Below are positions 19,884-30,233 of a DNA stretch of 30,420 nt, one piece after another. Location of the stretch: the NCBI GenBank assembly GCA_958430865.1, contig CAUDNR010004461.1:1-30420 (forward strand), given 5' to 3'. The notes under the pieces are model-generated. The model was given only the letters and a program-made list of their open reading frames with translations. It was not told the DNA's origin and ran no database searches. Source of the DNA: Entrophospora sp. SA101 (lineage: Eukaryota; Glomeromycota; Glomeromycetes; Entrophosporales; Entrophosporaceae). Position numbers and translations under genes: made by a program. Each line of letters opens with the position of its first letter. Position 1 is the first letter of the stretch.

Positions 19884-22184
19884 ATGAAAATATATAATTC
19901 TATATCAACAAAAACCTTTACAACGTATGCTTTTCTAATACTAGTAATAAAAACAATAATAATAACAACTAATGTATCAGCTCAAGATACAACATGTGAT
20001 GATAAGATTAGTACAAAGCTTGCTAAAACTCCAAGTCAAGCCACTTCTCACCTTGTAGGAGTTCTTCGTGAACCACTTAATGTGGATATGATAAATTGGG
20101 AGGCTTACACTGATATAATTTATGGTATGTTAATACAATTTTTATTACTTATTTAATAAATTATTATTATATATTTTTTGTTGTAATTATTTTTGTTGTA
20201 TTATTAGCGTACCCAAACATTTCTTTTTCCTTTCCTGCTGCTCCCGCTGCTCCCGCTATCCCTACTGTCCCTACTGTCCCTACTGACCCTACTGACCCTA
20301 ACAAGCCGATTAGTGTATCAGGTTCTAATCAATTCGATCAAACTTATATAAGTTCTTTAGTTGATAGAGCAAACAAGTCAAGTAAAAAAGTTCATGTAAG
20401 AATTATAAAAATTTTTTTAATTCCTTCAATCAATCAATGATAATAAATATGATTATTTAGGTTCTTGCAGCAGTTGGAAATTACGGTAAAGATACCGCGA
20501 CGTTGTGGATTAATATTCGCAATGATCAGAAAAGCTTCACAGACCCAATCATAAACCATATTAGAACTAATGATATAGATGGAGTAAGTATCAATTTATA
20601 TTTATATATGTTTTGTTTGCAAAATAAATTTAATTATTAGTTATCGGCTACTCAATAACACCAATTTTATTATTATTAAATAGGTTGATATTGAATATCC
20701 ACAAACCGAATGTACTCTTCCCGATCCTAGTGCTGTTAATCTTCCAGTTTTATTTGCAAATGTATTAGAACAATTAAGAGCCCAACTTGGTGTTAATAAA
20801 ACTATTACAGCAACTTTTGGACCAAATGATTATAAAGGTATTAAATTAGTCGAACAAGGAGCAGCCATTAATGCTCTAGTAGACTGGGTGAATGTAATTG
20901 TAAGTTTAGTTAGAGTATCATTCATTATTTTGTGGAATATCTAGACGGTGTATATTGATTTTATATATTTTACATCTGTAATAACGATAAAAGGGTTATC
21001 GTTTAAACATTGGACTATATCCTAAACAAGTAGAAGGTCCAACTTCACCATTTAAAGATAATCCTCCTCCCAAGAAAGATGATCCTCCTCCCAAGAAAGA
21101 TGATCCTCCTCCCAAGAAAGATGATCCTCCTACTACTAATGACCTTATAACTTTTAAAGAAGTGACTGACGGTTGGAAAACTACTGGTATTTTTGCAAAC
21201 AAACTTGTGATGGGCGTTGAATTTTCAGGAATAGTTAGAAAAGTGAATGATATTGCTCCATTGCAAGAAAAAACTCAAAATGTAGACATTTCCACTACAT
21301 ATCTAACATTTCCAAATAGTGTAGATATAAACAGTTGCGTTGACCTTAGTCGTATGAAATCTATTTCATGGACTAATTTGAAACAATATAAAATACTTAC
21401 AGGTGATTGTGAATCAAAAGGTGCTGGCTGGACAAGGATATTCGATAAAACTACCTTATCAACATATATCTATAATAATGAGAGTACTTATATATCATAT
21501 GAAGATCCAGAATCTTTACTAAACAAGGTTCTTTATGTTATGACCGGTGATGAAAATGGAAATGGAAACGCCGCCTCACTTGGTGGAATTATGATTTCAG
21601 ATGTAGCAGCAGATCTCAAGGATGAATTGCTTTCTATAGTATATCACATTAGAAGTAATAATGCTATACCAAAAAAACCACCATTAACAAATTCAGCTAG
21701 TCCCACCCCAAGTGATACCTCGAGCGGTTCTTCTAATCCTGGTGCTACTGGTACTAATACTTCTACTAATAATAATACTGCTTCTAATGAACCATCAAGT
21801 CAATATACTAATAAATCTGATAATGCAGCGTTAATAGGAGTCATTATAGGAAGTATAATTGGTGCAGCCGCAATAGTGGGTGGCGTATTCTTATGGTGGC
21901 ATCATAAAAGAAGAGAACAAATGACATTAAACAAGTCTGTAAATAATAATGATTATCAAAATGTATCTGTCCCTGTTTCATTCATAGACAAAGCTGTTCC
22001 AGATACTCCAGTCAGTCGTGTTACTGCATTGTATGATTTTGAAGGCAAAGAAACAACAGATTTAAGTTTCAAAAAAGGAGATATTATTGAGGTAATAGAA
22101 AAAGGCGATGGTGCAAATGATTGGTGGGTTGGTAAAATTGGTAGTAAAATAGGTGAATTTCCCGGTAATTATGTTAGGGAATAA
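19884..22184 (+). CDS. GH18 chitinase-like ectodomain + transmembrane helix + SH3 domain protein
   Basis: Exons 19884-20124, 20208-20395, 20461-20583, 20684-20899, 20994-22184; all introns are GT-AG and phases agree, giving 652 aa. An N-terminal hydrophobic stretch ending near NVSAQ is a signal peptide. A GH18-like barrel follows: NWEAYTDIIYAYPNISF, a KKVHVLAAVGNYG strand, NDIDGVDIEYP (residues 180-190) at the catalytic site, and YEDPESLLNK with SLGGIM near the end. A Pro/Thr insertion (about 88-110) and three PPPKKDD repeats (280-300) interrupt it. A Ser/Thr/Asn-rich stalk, a helix at about 534-558 and basic HHKRR precede an SH3 domain (596-652: ALYDF, DWW, GEFPGNYV). Topology: chitinase-like part outside, SH3 in the cytosol. 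The catalytic DxxDxDxE motif is incomplete, so it may bind chitin-like ligands rather than cut them. It could act as a cell-wall sensor or anchored wall enzyme linked to actin or MAPK signalling (inference). I chose ATG 19884 over the in-frame TTG upstream. Confidence 0.88.
21063..21125 (+). repeat. Coding 21-bp minisatellite, three units
   Basis: CCTCCTCCCAAGAAAGATGA(T) is repeated three times exactly in frame and encodes PPPKKDD x3 within the GH18-like ectodomain. Exact repetition at DNA level suggests recent slippage, so the copy number probably varies between strains. Confidence 0.9.
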
Positions 22185-24139
22185 ACTTTTGGATCAAATA
22201 ATAAATATGTTTTTTGTAACTTTTTTAATTTATAATTATTGATGTTAGTATTATTAAGTTTTTTATTTTTAAATAGGTTGTAAATTTTTTATTTTTTTAT
22301 AATAAGAAAAAAATATATAAATATTATTTATTATTAATTAATAATTTTTCAAATTACTTACGTTTTGTAAAATCGTTTCATGTATCAGCTAGTACTGTTA
22401 AAACTCCTCCTTCCGATTTTAACTAAATAAAACTCTCAAGTTATTTCTGTTCGACTTTGTGATTTGTATCAGTCATGAGATCAATGGGAGAAAATGAAGT
22501 TTTCATTAAACCTTCGTTTTCTTCTTATTTATCACCATCGGAATATCTATTTCAAATTTAACGACTTATGTGATTCTTCCGGCTATTCTAAATGGTTAAT
22601 ATCTTCTTCATTCTTTGCGTCTTCTTTATCCAAAGAAAATCATTTAATAGTAGCTATGATAGTAGTGATGGTGATGGTAATAGTAATAATGATAGTAATA
22701 AGGAAATAACAATAAAAGAAGGCATATGAAGGTAATTTGAATTTCACGCGCAACAAATCTCATTATTAAAGAAATTAAAAAAAATCGATTATTATCTTTT
22801 TACTATTACTTATTCTATTCATTCTGTAGGATAATTGGGAAATATATTGATGTGTAATCTATTTTATTCATTTATCTAGGAAAAGTTTTTATAATATACT
22901 TTTTTTTAACAATTAATGAAATTTCCGTATATATTTGCAATTTTTTAGAAAAATATATATTAGGGGAGAACTGTTAGTTCTTGATATAAAGGACAATTTT
23001 TTTAAAGAACGCTTTGTAAGGGGTGGGTTTCTCATAAGTTACATTACACGTCAGGAAGTGTCTATTAATGTTAAAATATATAATAAAATCGCCTTTATAA
23101 CAATTTTTTTATTAATTTTAACAAAGTCCAAAAAAACTCTGTACTGTTAAAGCTAAGGACAAAAAAAAAAATCGCAAAACCTTAAACTTTTATAATTTTT
23201 TTTTCTATTTAAAAAAGATATTTGGTATCCGTTATAGTTCAAGTATTGGTAGAATAAAAATGTAGCGAGTTTTTGCTCTAACACGAGCACACACACTTTG
23301 ATTATAACACCTCTCAATTAGATATCGCACCCTCCCTTAAATGATCGGTGCGTGAATATTAATTATGAAACCTGATTCTGGGCCTGCTTTTCATTAGCCA
23401 TCAGTTGTCGCTACCTCAAATAGTTAACAGCCTGTTTGTCTTACAGCATATAGATCTGATGCTTGCTGTCAAAACTTTCCAACTTTAGATAAGGCACCCA
23501 ACAGATTTATAACGCATATTTCATCAATAATCCTTGTTCAGATCACGAGAAATTTGAGCTAGCTTCCGCAATCAATTTTGAGATTCAGATGTCCGGTTCT
23601 ATCGTACATTAAAGTTTGTCAATTAGTAGATTTTTGTACCATCGATCATTATAAGAGTTAATTGATCATAATATTACCCCTTAGATGGATAGTGGAATTC
23701 TATAAATCTAATTCCTAATCCAGGACTCTCTGTATCCATTTCTTATTACGAATTAATCTTGCTTTCACTTCAAGATAGGCTCCGTGTTTTCATCATGTTT
23801 CTTGTTGTGGTTGCTTTTGACTTTTTACTATCTGAATTATTATTTGGGGGAACTTCAATAGGTCTTTCAAAAAAGAACCCAAATATAATTCATATTCTTG
23901 GTCAATTTAACTTGAGAAAGGAAGAGATATTTATTTTTCAGCATGAATAGATCTAGACTTTCCTTGACAAGTTTAAAAATTCATCTTCGTTAGCCCAACA
24001 ACAAAAAAAAACCTTGGCTTCCTAAAATTACTAATTGCACAAAAGATGCTAATGCATGATTGGTTAGATTAGTTAAATTTAGATCATTAAATTTGTGTTA
24101 CAAATTTATAAATTTTATCAGAGAAAAAAATTTTTAATA
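22185..24139. other. Long intergenic region with no supported gene
   Basis: About 2 kb between the SH3-protein gene and the acetolactate synthase gene. An AATAAATATG string at 22199 is a possible polyadenylation signal. Around 22475-22710 short frames read partly protein-like (MGENEVFIKPSFSSYLSPSE, then in other frames a Ser/Asn/Asp-rich stretch) but are broken by several stops, so at most a gene relic. 23220-23760 is somewhat less AT-rich and looks like decayed unique or transposon DNA; I could not assign it. 24000-24139 is the ILV2 leader/promoter. Confidence 0.5.
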
Positions 24140-26452
24140 ATGAATTTCATGTCAATCAAAAAAATAAATCGTCCCGTAATATACTCTTCTTTAGCTATTC
24201 AAAAAAGATGGAAGGCAAGTACTATAAGGTAAGTGTTACTGTTATTATTACCACCAAATAAAGTTTTTTAATTTACATTATTGATCGATTTTGTTTTAAA
24301 GTCCACATACACACGTTCCGCCATACGCTCCTCCACTTCCGCCAAAAAAACAAATCATCCCACCACCAAAAACAGCAAAAACCCCAGCCAAAGCATACGA
24401 TAGTTCATTTGTTGGACTTACCGGCGGACAAATATTTCATGAAATGATGTTAAGGCACGGAGTCAAACAAGTTTTTGGATATCCTGGAGGTGCTATACTT
24501 CCAGTTTTTGATGCCATATACAATTCAAAACATTTCGATTTTATTTTACCAAGGCACGAACAAGGAGCGGGTCATATGGCAGAAGGGTATGCAAGAGCAA
24601 GCGGGAAACCAGGAGTTGTACTTGTCACTTCTGGGCCGGGAGCAACCAATGTTGTTACCCCAATGCAAGATGCTTTATCTGATGGTACACCGTTGGTAGT
24701 ATTTTGTGGTCAAGTTCCAACAACTGCGATTGGAACTGATGCATTTCAAGAGGCTGACGTTGTTGGAATCAGTCGTGCTTGCACAAAGGTAAATATGGTT
24801 TGTTGGGCTGGATTCATTAACGTTAATAATATATGGTATGCTTTAATCGTTATTTTATTGTTATTGTGTATTTTTTTTTTAATAGTGGAATGTAATGGTC
24901 AAAGATATTGCAGAACTTCCACGTAGAATTACTGAAGCGTTTGAAATAGCAACCACAGGTCGTCCAGGGCCAGTGCTTGTTGATCTTCCTAAAGATATAA
25001 CAGCTGGCATTCTTAAAAAACCTATACCGACACAATACACATTGCCTTTCAAGGCATTTAGTGACCCCATCAAATTATCATCATCTTTGTCAAATGATCC
25101 TCTTATTAAACGTGCAGCTGCATTGATTAATGGTGCAAATAAACCTATCATTTATGCAGGCCAAGGTGTTCTCACAACAGATGAAGGACCCGCTAATCTA
25201 AGGGAATTAGCAGCTCGTGGTAATATTCCAGTTACTACCACTCTGCAAGGACTTGGTGCATTTGACGAATTGGATCCTAGAAGTTTACACATGTTGGGTA
25301 TGCACGGATCAGCTTATGCAAATTTAGCAATGCAAAATGCTGATTTGATTATTGCGTTGGGTGCAAGATTTGATGACAGAGTAACTGGACGTTTAACACG
25401 TATGCATGACTTTTTTGTTTTTTATGCATTTTTTTATTTATTTATCTGTTTATTTAAAAAAAATTATATATGAAAAATATAGATTTCGCTTTAGAAGCCA
25501 AAAGAGCAGCAAAAGAAAAAAGAGGAGGCATCATTCACTTTGAGATAAGTCCTAAAAACATTAATAAAGTTGTTCAGGCAACTGAAGCAATCGAAGGTGA
25601 TGTTGCTACAAATCTTGGAAAAATTCTTCCATTGATTGAATCATCCGAAAGGAAAGAATGGTTTGGTCAGATAGAGGAATGGAAACGAAAATTTCCATGG
25701 ACCTATTCTAAACCAACGTCATCAGACAAACCATTAAAACCACAACAGTTTATTGAAGAATTAGACAGACAAACACAAGGTTATAAAGAAAAAGTGTTAT
25801 TAACCACCGGTGTAGGGCAACATCAAATGTGGGCAGCACAATTTTTCCGATGGAGGTATCCAAGAACTATGATCACTTCAGGTGGTTTGGGCACAATGGG
25901 GTACGGTTTACCATCAGCCATTGGTGCCAAAGTCGCCAAACCAGACAATGTTGTTATAGACATTGATGGAGACGCAAGCTTTTGTATGACAGGAATGGAA
26001 TTGATGACAGCTGCTCATTATAATATAGGAGTTAAGGTTTTAATTCTTAATAATGATTTTCAAGGGATGGTGAAACAATGGCAGGATTTGTTTTATGAAG
26101 AACGTTATAGTCAAACTGAAATGAATAATCCTGACTTTGTAAAATTTGCAGAGGTAAAATAATATTTCTAATATTTTGATATTTCAATTGGATTATTTTA
26201 TTAACATGTAAATATATCTATCTATCTATCTATCTATACACACATATGTATATTGGACAGTCAATGAACGTCAAAGGTATAAGAATTCGTACAGAAGATG
26301 AACTACCTGATAAGATGGCAGAATTTTTAGAATATGATAAAGGACCTATTATTTGTGACGCTGTTATTGAGAAACATGAACATGTTTACCCTATGGTGCC
26401 AGCTGGTAAAGCATTAGATGAATTTATTGTACATCCAGATTTAAATAAATAA
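24140..26452 (+). CDS. ILV2: Acetolactate synthase catalytic subunit, mitochondrial
   Basis: Exons 24140-24228, 24302-24788, 24886-25399, 25483-26153, 26261-26452; phases agree and the product is 650 aa (yeast Ilv2 is 687). It is a ThDP-, FAD- and Mg-dependent enzyme that condenses two pyruvates, or pyruvate and 2-oxobutyrate, in the first common step of Val/Leu/Ile synthesis. The first 30 residues are basic and Ser-rich without acids, fitting a mitochondrial presequence; a Pro/Lys-rich linker follows. The ThDP-activating Glu is E116 in [14 protein letters not shown]. The FAD domain has GQGVLTT and [12 protein letters not shown]. The ThDP/Mg site is [12 protein letters not shown] (D527) to LNND, and W563 in VKQWQ is at the herbicide site. 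Introns are 73-107 bp; the last holds a (CTAT)n tract. Convergent with the D-amino-acid oxidase gene, stops 218 bp apart. The stop overlaps an AATAAATAAA run that may serve as the poly-A signal. A regulatory subunit (Ilv6) is not in the window. Confidence 0.96.
26213..26237. repeat. (CTAT)n microsatellite in ILV2 intron 4
   Basis: About six CTAT/TATC units in the intron between 26153 and 26261, followed by a short CA tract. Likely length-polymorphic but spliced out. Confidence 0.9.
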
Positions 26453-26670
26453 AAACTTTTTTTGTATTAATTAATAATGTAAAAAAAAAAAATCTAATTA
26501 AATATATAATATATTTGGTGAAAATTTGTTTAATTTATTTAGAACTAATAATTTATTTAATAATCTTTTTTAATTATAATATACAAAAATTTTTTTTTCT
26601 CCAAAATTAATAATTTAATAATACTATTCTTATTTTGTATTTTTTATTATTCATACAATAAATTTTCTTT

Positions 26671-28304
26671 TTATTGTTTTGGTTTTAATTTGTCAAGTGT
26701 TTTCTCAATCAATTCCGAACCTTCTAAACATGTTTCCCAACTTGAAATATACCCTTATATATATATATATATATATATAATTCAAATTAGATTTCGCCAA
26801 CCAATTAAAATCAATTTGAGCTTGATATATACTTACCATATGAGCTATGTCCATAATTATGACAAACTATAACGTCTTTGTCATTAGGGTTTTTTCTCAT
26901 TTCAACTTCAAGCCTTATATTACCTTTTCTAGCAGGTCTTAATCCAACAGCATGCCTTTTTATTTCCAACGACTCTGCACCTTTACCAGATGTTAATTCT
27001 GGACAAATTTTAATGCATCTTTTAATGATTTCTTCAGCAACTCTTGGATTAGGTGCTTCCGTACTTTATTGTTTTTATCATCGTCATCATCATCATCGTC
27101 ATCATGTAATGAAATTTACAAGGTATTTGTTAAAAAATTTTTTTTTTCAAAGAAAAAAAGTAACTCTATCATTAAAACTTACTAATCATTTTCATCCAAT
27201 GTACCACCAAGAATAACTACACCATTTTCACGAGGAATAATATATGTAACGCTATCTTTATCTTAAGTAAATGTAAAAAATTAATTAAATATTATTTAAT
27301 CATGTAGAAAACAGACACGTGTATAAAAACATGATAAATATACCATTTACCTTGATGATGGATAGCCTTTTTAATATGCGGGGCCCAAGCTACGACAATT
27401 TGACCTCTTATAGGATAAACGTTTGAATCTTCTACACCACCAAAGTATCTAGCCATAATTCCTGTACAATTCACCACCACATCTACATCATCTTCCATTG
27501 CTTCGTTAATATTAGCAAGATGTCTCTTTTCATATTTACCACCGGCGTCAACGAATTGATTGAGCAGCCATGGTAAATATTTATCAACATCGATTGTAAC
27601 TGGATTGATTTGATTGGTACAAGAGATTGGTTGTAAAAAAAATATTTCCTAAATTGATCAATATAATAAATAAATAAGAATAATTGTCACCCTCACCTGT
27701 AGTATAACTCATTCCAAATCCGGTGTTAGGAGGAAGTTCATCTTTTGGTATAATTTTTAACTATATAAAATTTTTTTTACTTTATTGCGTTATCTATCCA
27801 AGAAACACAATATCAATCAATCAATCAATTAGTTTTCTTTTTTTTTACATTTGGAACCAAATCTTCTAGCCATGTTATAACATCCGAATATGATTTTTCA
27901 ATATAATCGTAAAGTGGAAGGCGAATTATGCCAGTATCAGGTGTTTCCGCTAAATCCCATAAATATTTAAAAGAATCTTCAAAGAATTCTATACAGATCA
28001 CACACACACATATAATTTCATACATCAGTATATATAATTTCAAAAGAATTGTTTTTTTTTTAATCGTTCTCTATAAATTCATACTTTGTTCTCTAGCATT
28101 TAAATTAATAGCTCTCCAGTCAGCACCGGCCCAAGGACTTGTATAATTGATATTATGATCACCAGGAAAATGTTCGGCCATTATTTTCACTTGATAACCC
28201 TTTCTTTGAAGTATCAAACCAAACGTCAACCCGATCACACCAGCACCTATCACGTTCACTCTAACATTTTTTGCAGCAGGAACTGAAGAAAAAATTTTTT
28301 CCAT
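26671..28304 (-). CDS. D-amino-acid (or D-aspartate) oxidase, FAD-dependent
   Basis: Minus-strand exons 28304-28085, 27988-27849, 27760-27697, 27599-27351, 27261-27183, 27063-26837, 26753-26671; all phases agree, 353 aa, the usual family length. It oxidises D-amino acids to 2-oxo acids, ammonia and H2O2 with FAD. The Rossmann motif VNVIGAGVIGL has its glycines at G20, G22 and G25; SPWAGADW (56-63) is the conserved FAD loop of fungal members. VVNCTG and YPIRGQIVVA follow, then YIIPRENGVVILGGT, LRPARKGNIRLE (the Arg that binds the substrate carboxylate) and HNYGHSSYG (319-327). The enzyme is usually peroxisomal, but this one ends in KPKQ, not an SKL-type PTS1, so location is uncertain. D-Ala versus D-Asp preference cannot be told. 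An acceptor at 27648 looked possible for exon 4 but breaks the frame; 27599 restores it. Supports D-amino-acid nitrogen use or detoxification. Confidence 0.93.
26755..26779. repeat. (TA)n tract in the last D-amino-acid oxidase intron
   Basis: A pure AT/TA dinucleotide run immediately upstream (in transcript sense) of the final 3' splice site, in the polypyrimidine-tract position. Confidence 0.9.
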
Positions 28305-29048
28305 TGTAAAATAAAATTTACTTTAAAAATTTATATGAAAAAAAAAAAAAAGGAGAAAAAATATCCGGAAACTCTTTTTCCCAAAAGTTAAAAAAGAAAA
28401 TTTTAAAGCAACAACTATTTCCCATCCCCGAATCTGCAGTTGCACGAAAAAGAAAATCGTAAGATATGGATCAAGAATTCAAACTAGTCCAATTTGATAG
28501 AGATATTGTTAATCACCATTCTAATAATCCAATAAAATAATTGACTCACGGAGATTATGGAGAACGAATCATAAAGTGTAACGGACCTTTAATTCGTAGA
28601 TTCGATTTAAACGAAGGGATTTAAATGATTTTTATCACTTTAGAAATACTGTAACTTGAAAATAATTATACGCAGAAGGTTCAAATTATGTTTAAGGAGT
28701 TCGTTTAATTAGAACAAATTGAGAGTTCTGAGAACAAGATGGTTGAACCTTTAACATGTATAACGTTGTAATTTTCTTAACTTTATGTATCATCATAATA
28801 ATCATAATAATCGTATCATTAACATCATCATTTTAATAAATAACAAACCTTGTTGTTGTCTTCGAATTTTATATTTTCGTGATGATAATAAATCTATCTC
28901 TGACAATGAATTCGTACTAATCCCGTGCATGACCGTTTTCTCTTATTTTATATTCGTCACTATTTTTTTAATTACCAACTTATCAGAGGGACGCCTTTGC
29001 CAAGTATAGTTGTGTATATATTTATTTCTTTTTCTTTATTTATGGAAG
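28305..29048. other. Promoter side of the oxidase gene and unassigned DNA
   Basis: The first about 150 bp upstream of the oxidase ATG is A/T-rich with a long poly-A run (28338-28349) and is presumably its promoter. Beyond the relic at 28466-28624 I see only AT-rich sequence with ATC/AAT simple repeats (28790-28840). Confidence 0.5.
28466..28624 (+). pseudogene. Possible gene relic
   Basis: ATG 28466 opens a frame (MDQEFKLVQFDRDIVNHH...) stopped by TAA at 28538. The same frame continues with protein-like sequence (THGDYGERIIKCNGPLIRRF) to TAA at 28622. One stop in an otherwise open 52-codon frame with non-repetitive composition suggests a decayed exon. Family unknown. Confidence 0.3.
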
Positions 29049-29135
29049 AACTTGGGTTGGAACCTAAGACCAGCGATAATTCAGGTAGGAACCTAAAACT
29101 AGCGAGAACTTAGGTAGGAGCCTAAGACCAACGAT
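29049..29135. repeat. 29-bp tandem repeat, three units
   Basis: Units at 29049-29077, 29078-29106 and 29107-29135 share the pattern AACTTAGGTAGGAACCTAAGACCAGCGAT-like with a few substitutions each (described by consensus features: GGTAGGA then CCTAAGACCA then GCGA). A degenerate fourth unit may follow to about 29164. A repeat like this is common in LTRs and in decaying minisatellites. Confidence 0.8.
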
Positions 29136-29199
29136 AAGGTAGGTAAAAGTCTACAATTATAGAAAACCTAGGTATGGCCAGTTTAAAGCTGGGCCGAAG

Positions 29200-29511
29200 A
29201 CATAAAAAGGAAAACTCAAAGGAAGAGGCTAAATGTATTAAAATATATTTGTACGTTCCCGACTCAGGCAGAGGCAACAAAAGAGTATCTGCCGAGAAAA
29301 GCGTGATCGGGGTAATAGGAGCCATCACCAGAGATTTATAGCGAAAGAAGCTATTAAATCCTAGAATGTATTTGTAAAGAAAGCAATTGCATATTAATAT
29401 TAGAAGGTGTCAAAAATTGCATTTGTATTAGAATGTTGGTATAAATAAAATATTGAAATTTGTGGTGAGACTCGGGCACGATTTCGCATTTTGACGACGA
29501 TGACAGGACCA
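29200..29511 (+). mobile_element. Possible LTR fragment
   Basis: Less AT-rich than its surroundings, with TATAAATAAAATATTG (29441) like a combined TATA/poly-A signal, then a GTGAGACTCGGGCACG segment and a GATGACA end near 29509. This order recalls an LTR R-U5 end, but no paired LTR, primer-binding site beginning TGG or pol sequence is visible. Low-confidence call from composition and signal order. Confidence 0.25.
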
Positions 29512-30054
29512 CAATATTCAGGTTGATCTTCATATTACTTGAATCTGAGCATTATTGCCACCACCTTGAAAGAGGGAAGTAAGTAAATAACCTATAATAC
29601 ACTATGGAGTATAACGACAGGATTATAGTTACGAACCTGTATAAACATATTATATAATTAACCACCACGCACGGCCGAAGGAACCTATATTATAAGCTTC
29701 AGAGATAAAAAGCGAATAACGTAAAATTGTACCTCAGGATCAAAGAAATTATTAGGCTTTACGAAAAATGTTAATTGCATTCGAAAAATTTTAATTAAGT
29801 ATTGAAAATGAACAAAGAAATGAATATCGAAAGGATTGAAAAATAAAATCTTTGATGAAAGAACAGTTGTAATAACGTGAGAAGGAAGGAGTTTCAAAAG
29901 CGTTGATCGGAATAGGGATCAAAGTTTTTGCATGATTTCAAGAAAAATTGGAAAAAAGAAGATGATTAACTAGAAAACGTAAAATTCTATAAATGGTAAC
30001 CGCGAATTAAATAACTAGAAAAATTTTTTTTTCAAACTTGGTAGTATAACATGT
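29512..30054. other. No recognisable feature
   Basis: AT-rich DNA with a short GC-bearing patch (CCACGCACGGCCGAAGG near 29665). Possibly internal sequence of the suspected LTR element; no ORF of note. Confidence 0.4.
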
Positions 30055-30058
30055 TTAA

Positions 30059-30233
30059 GGGTAGGCTTCATGCAATAAAGTTACACATATGTTAATTAGT
30101 GCCGATCGCGGGATTTTATCCCTCGTCCCTTAAACCTTGTTTCTATAAATGGAAATTGTTTAGTGAACAAAAATAGGGATAGTAAAGATCTACATCCCGC
30201 ATAATTTATATGTGTTACACATGGAGCTTACCC
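30059..30233. mobile_element. 175-bp MITE with TTAA target duplications
   Basis: GGGTAGGCTTCATG at 30059 is mirrored by CATGGAGCTTACCC ending at 30233, two mismatches in 14. TTAA lies immediately outside both ends (30055-30058 and 30234-30237). Inner sequence continues the symmetry loosely (TTACACATATGTTAATTA versus TAATTTATATGTGTTA). A TTAA duplication with GGG/CCC ends fits non-autonomous piggyBac- or Kolobok-type elements. No coding capacity. Confidence 0.8.

Noticed and set aside
20236..20301. Simple repeat mistaken for a non-coding microsatellite
   Set aside because: The CCC-ACT-GTC/GAC units lie in frame in exon 2 and encode a Pro/Thr-rich loop.
20996..21202. Minus ORF with GGGSSFL repeats
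   Set aside because: It is the antisense reading of the PPPKKDD minisatellite inside a well-supported exon.
22494..22709. 71-codon plus ORF ending in a Val/Met/Ile run
   Set aside because: The run comes from a GATAGTAATGGT-like simple repeat; frames around it are broken. Recorded only as a possible relic in the intergenic entry.
23759..23950. 63-codon plus ORF
   Set aside because: No ATG-led conserved sequence, no motif, no splice continuation on either side.
27601..27648. Extra coding sequence in the D-amino-acid oxidase gene (acceptor at 27648)
   Set aside because: It makes a 48-bp intron but shifts the frame; the acceptor at 27600/27599 gives a continuous family-like sequence.
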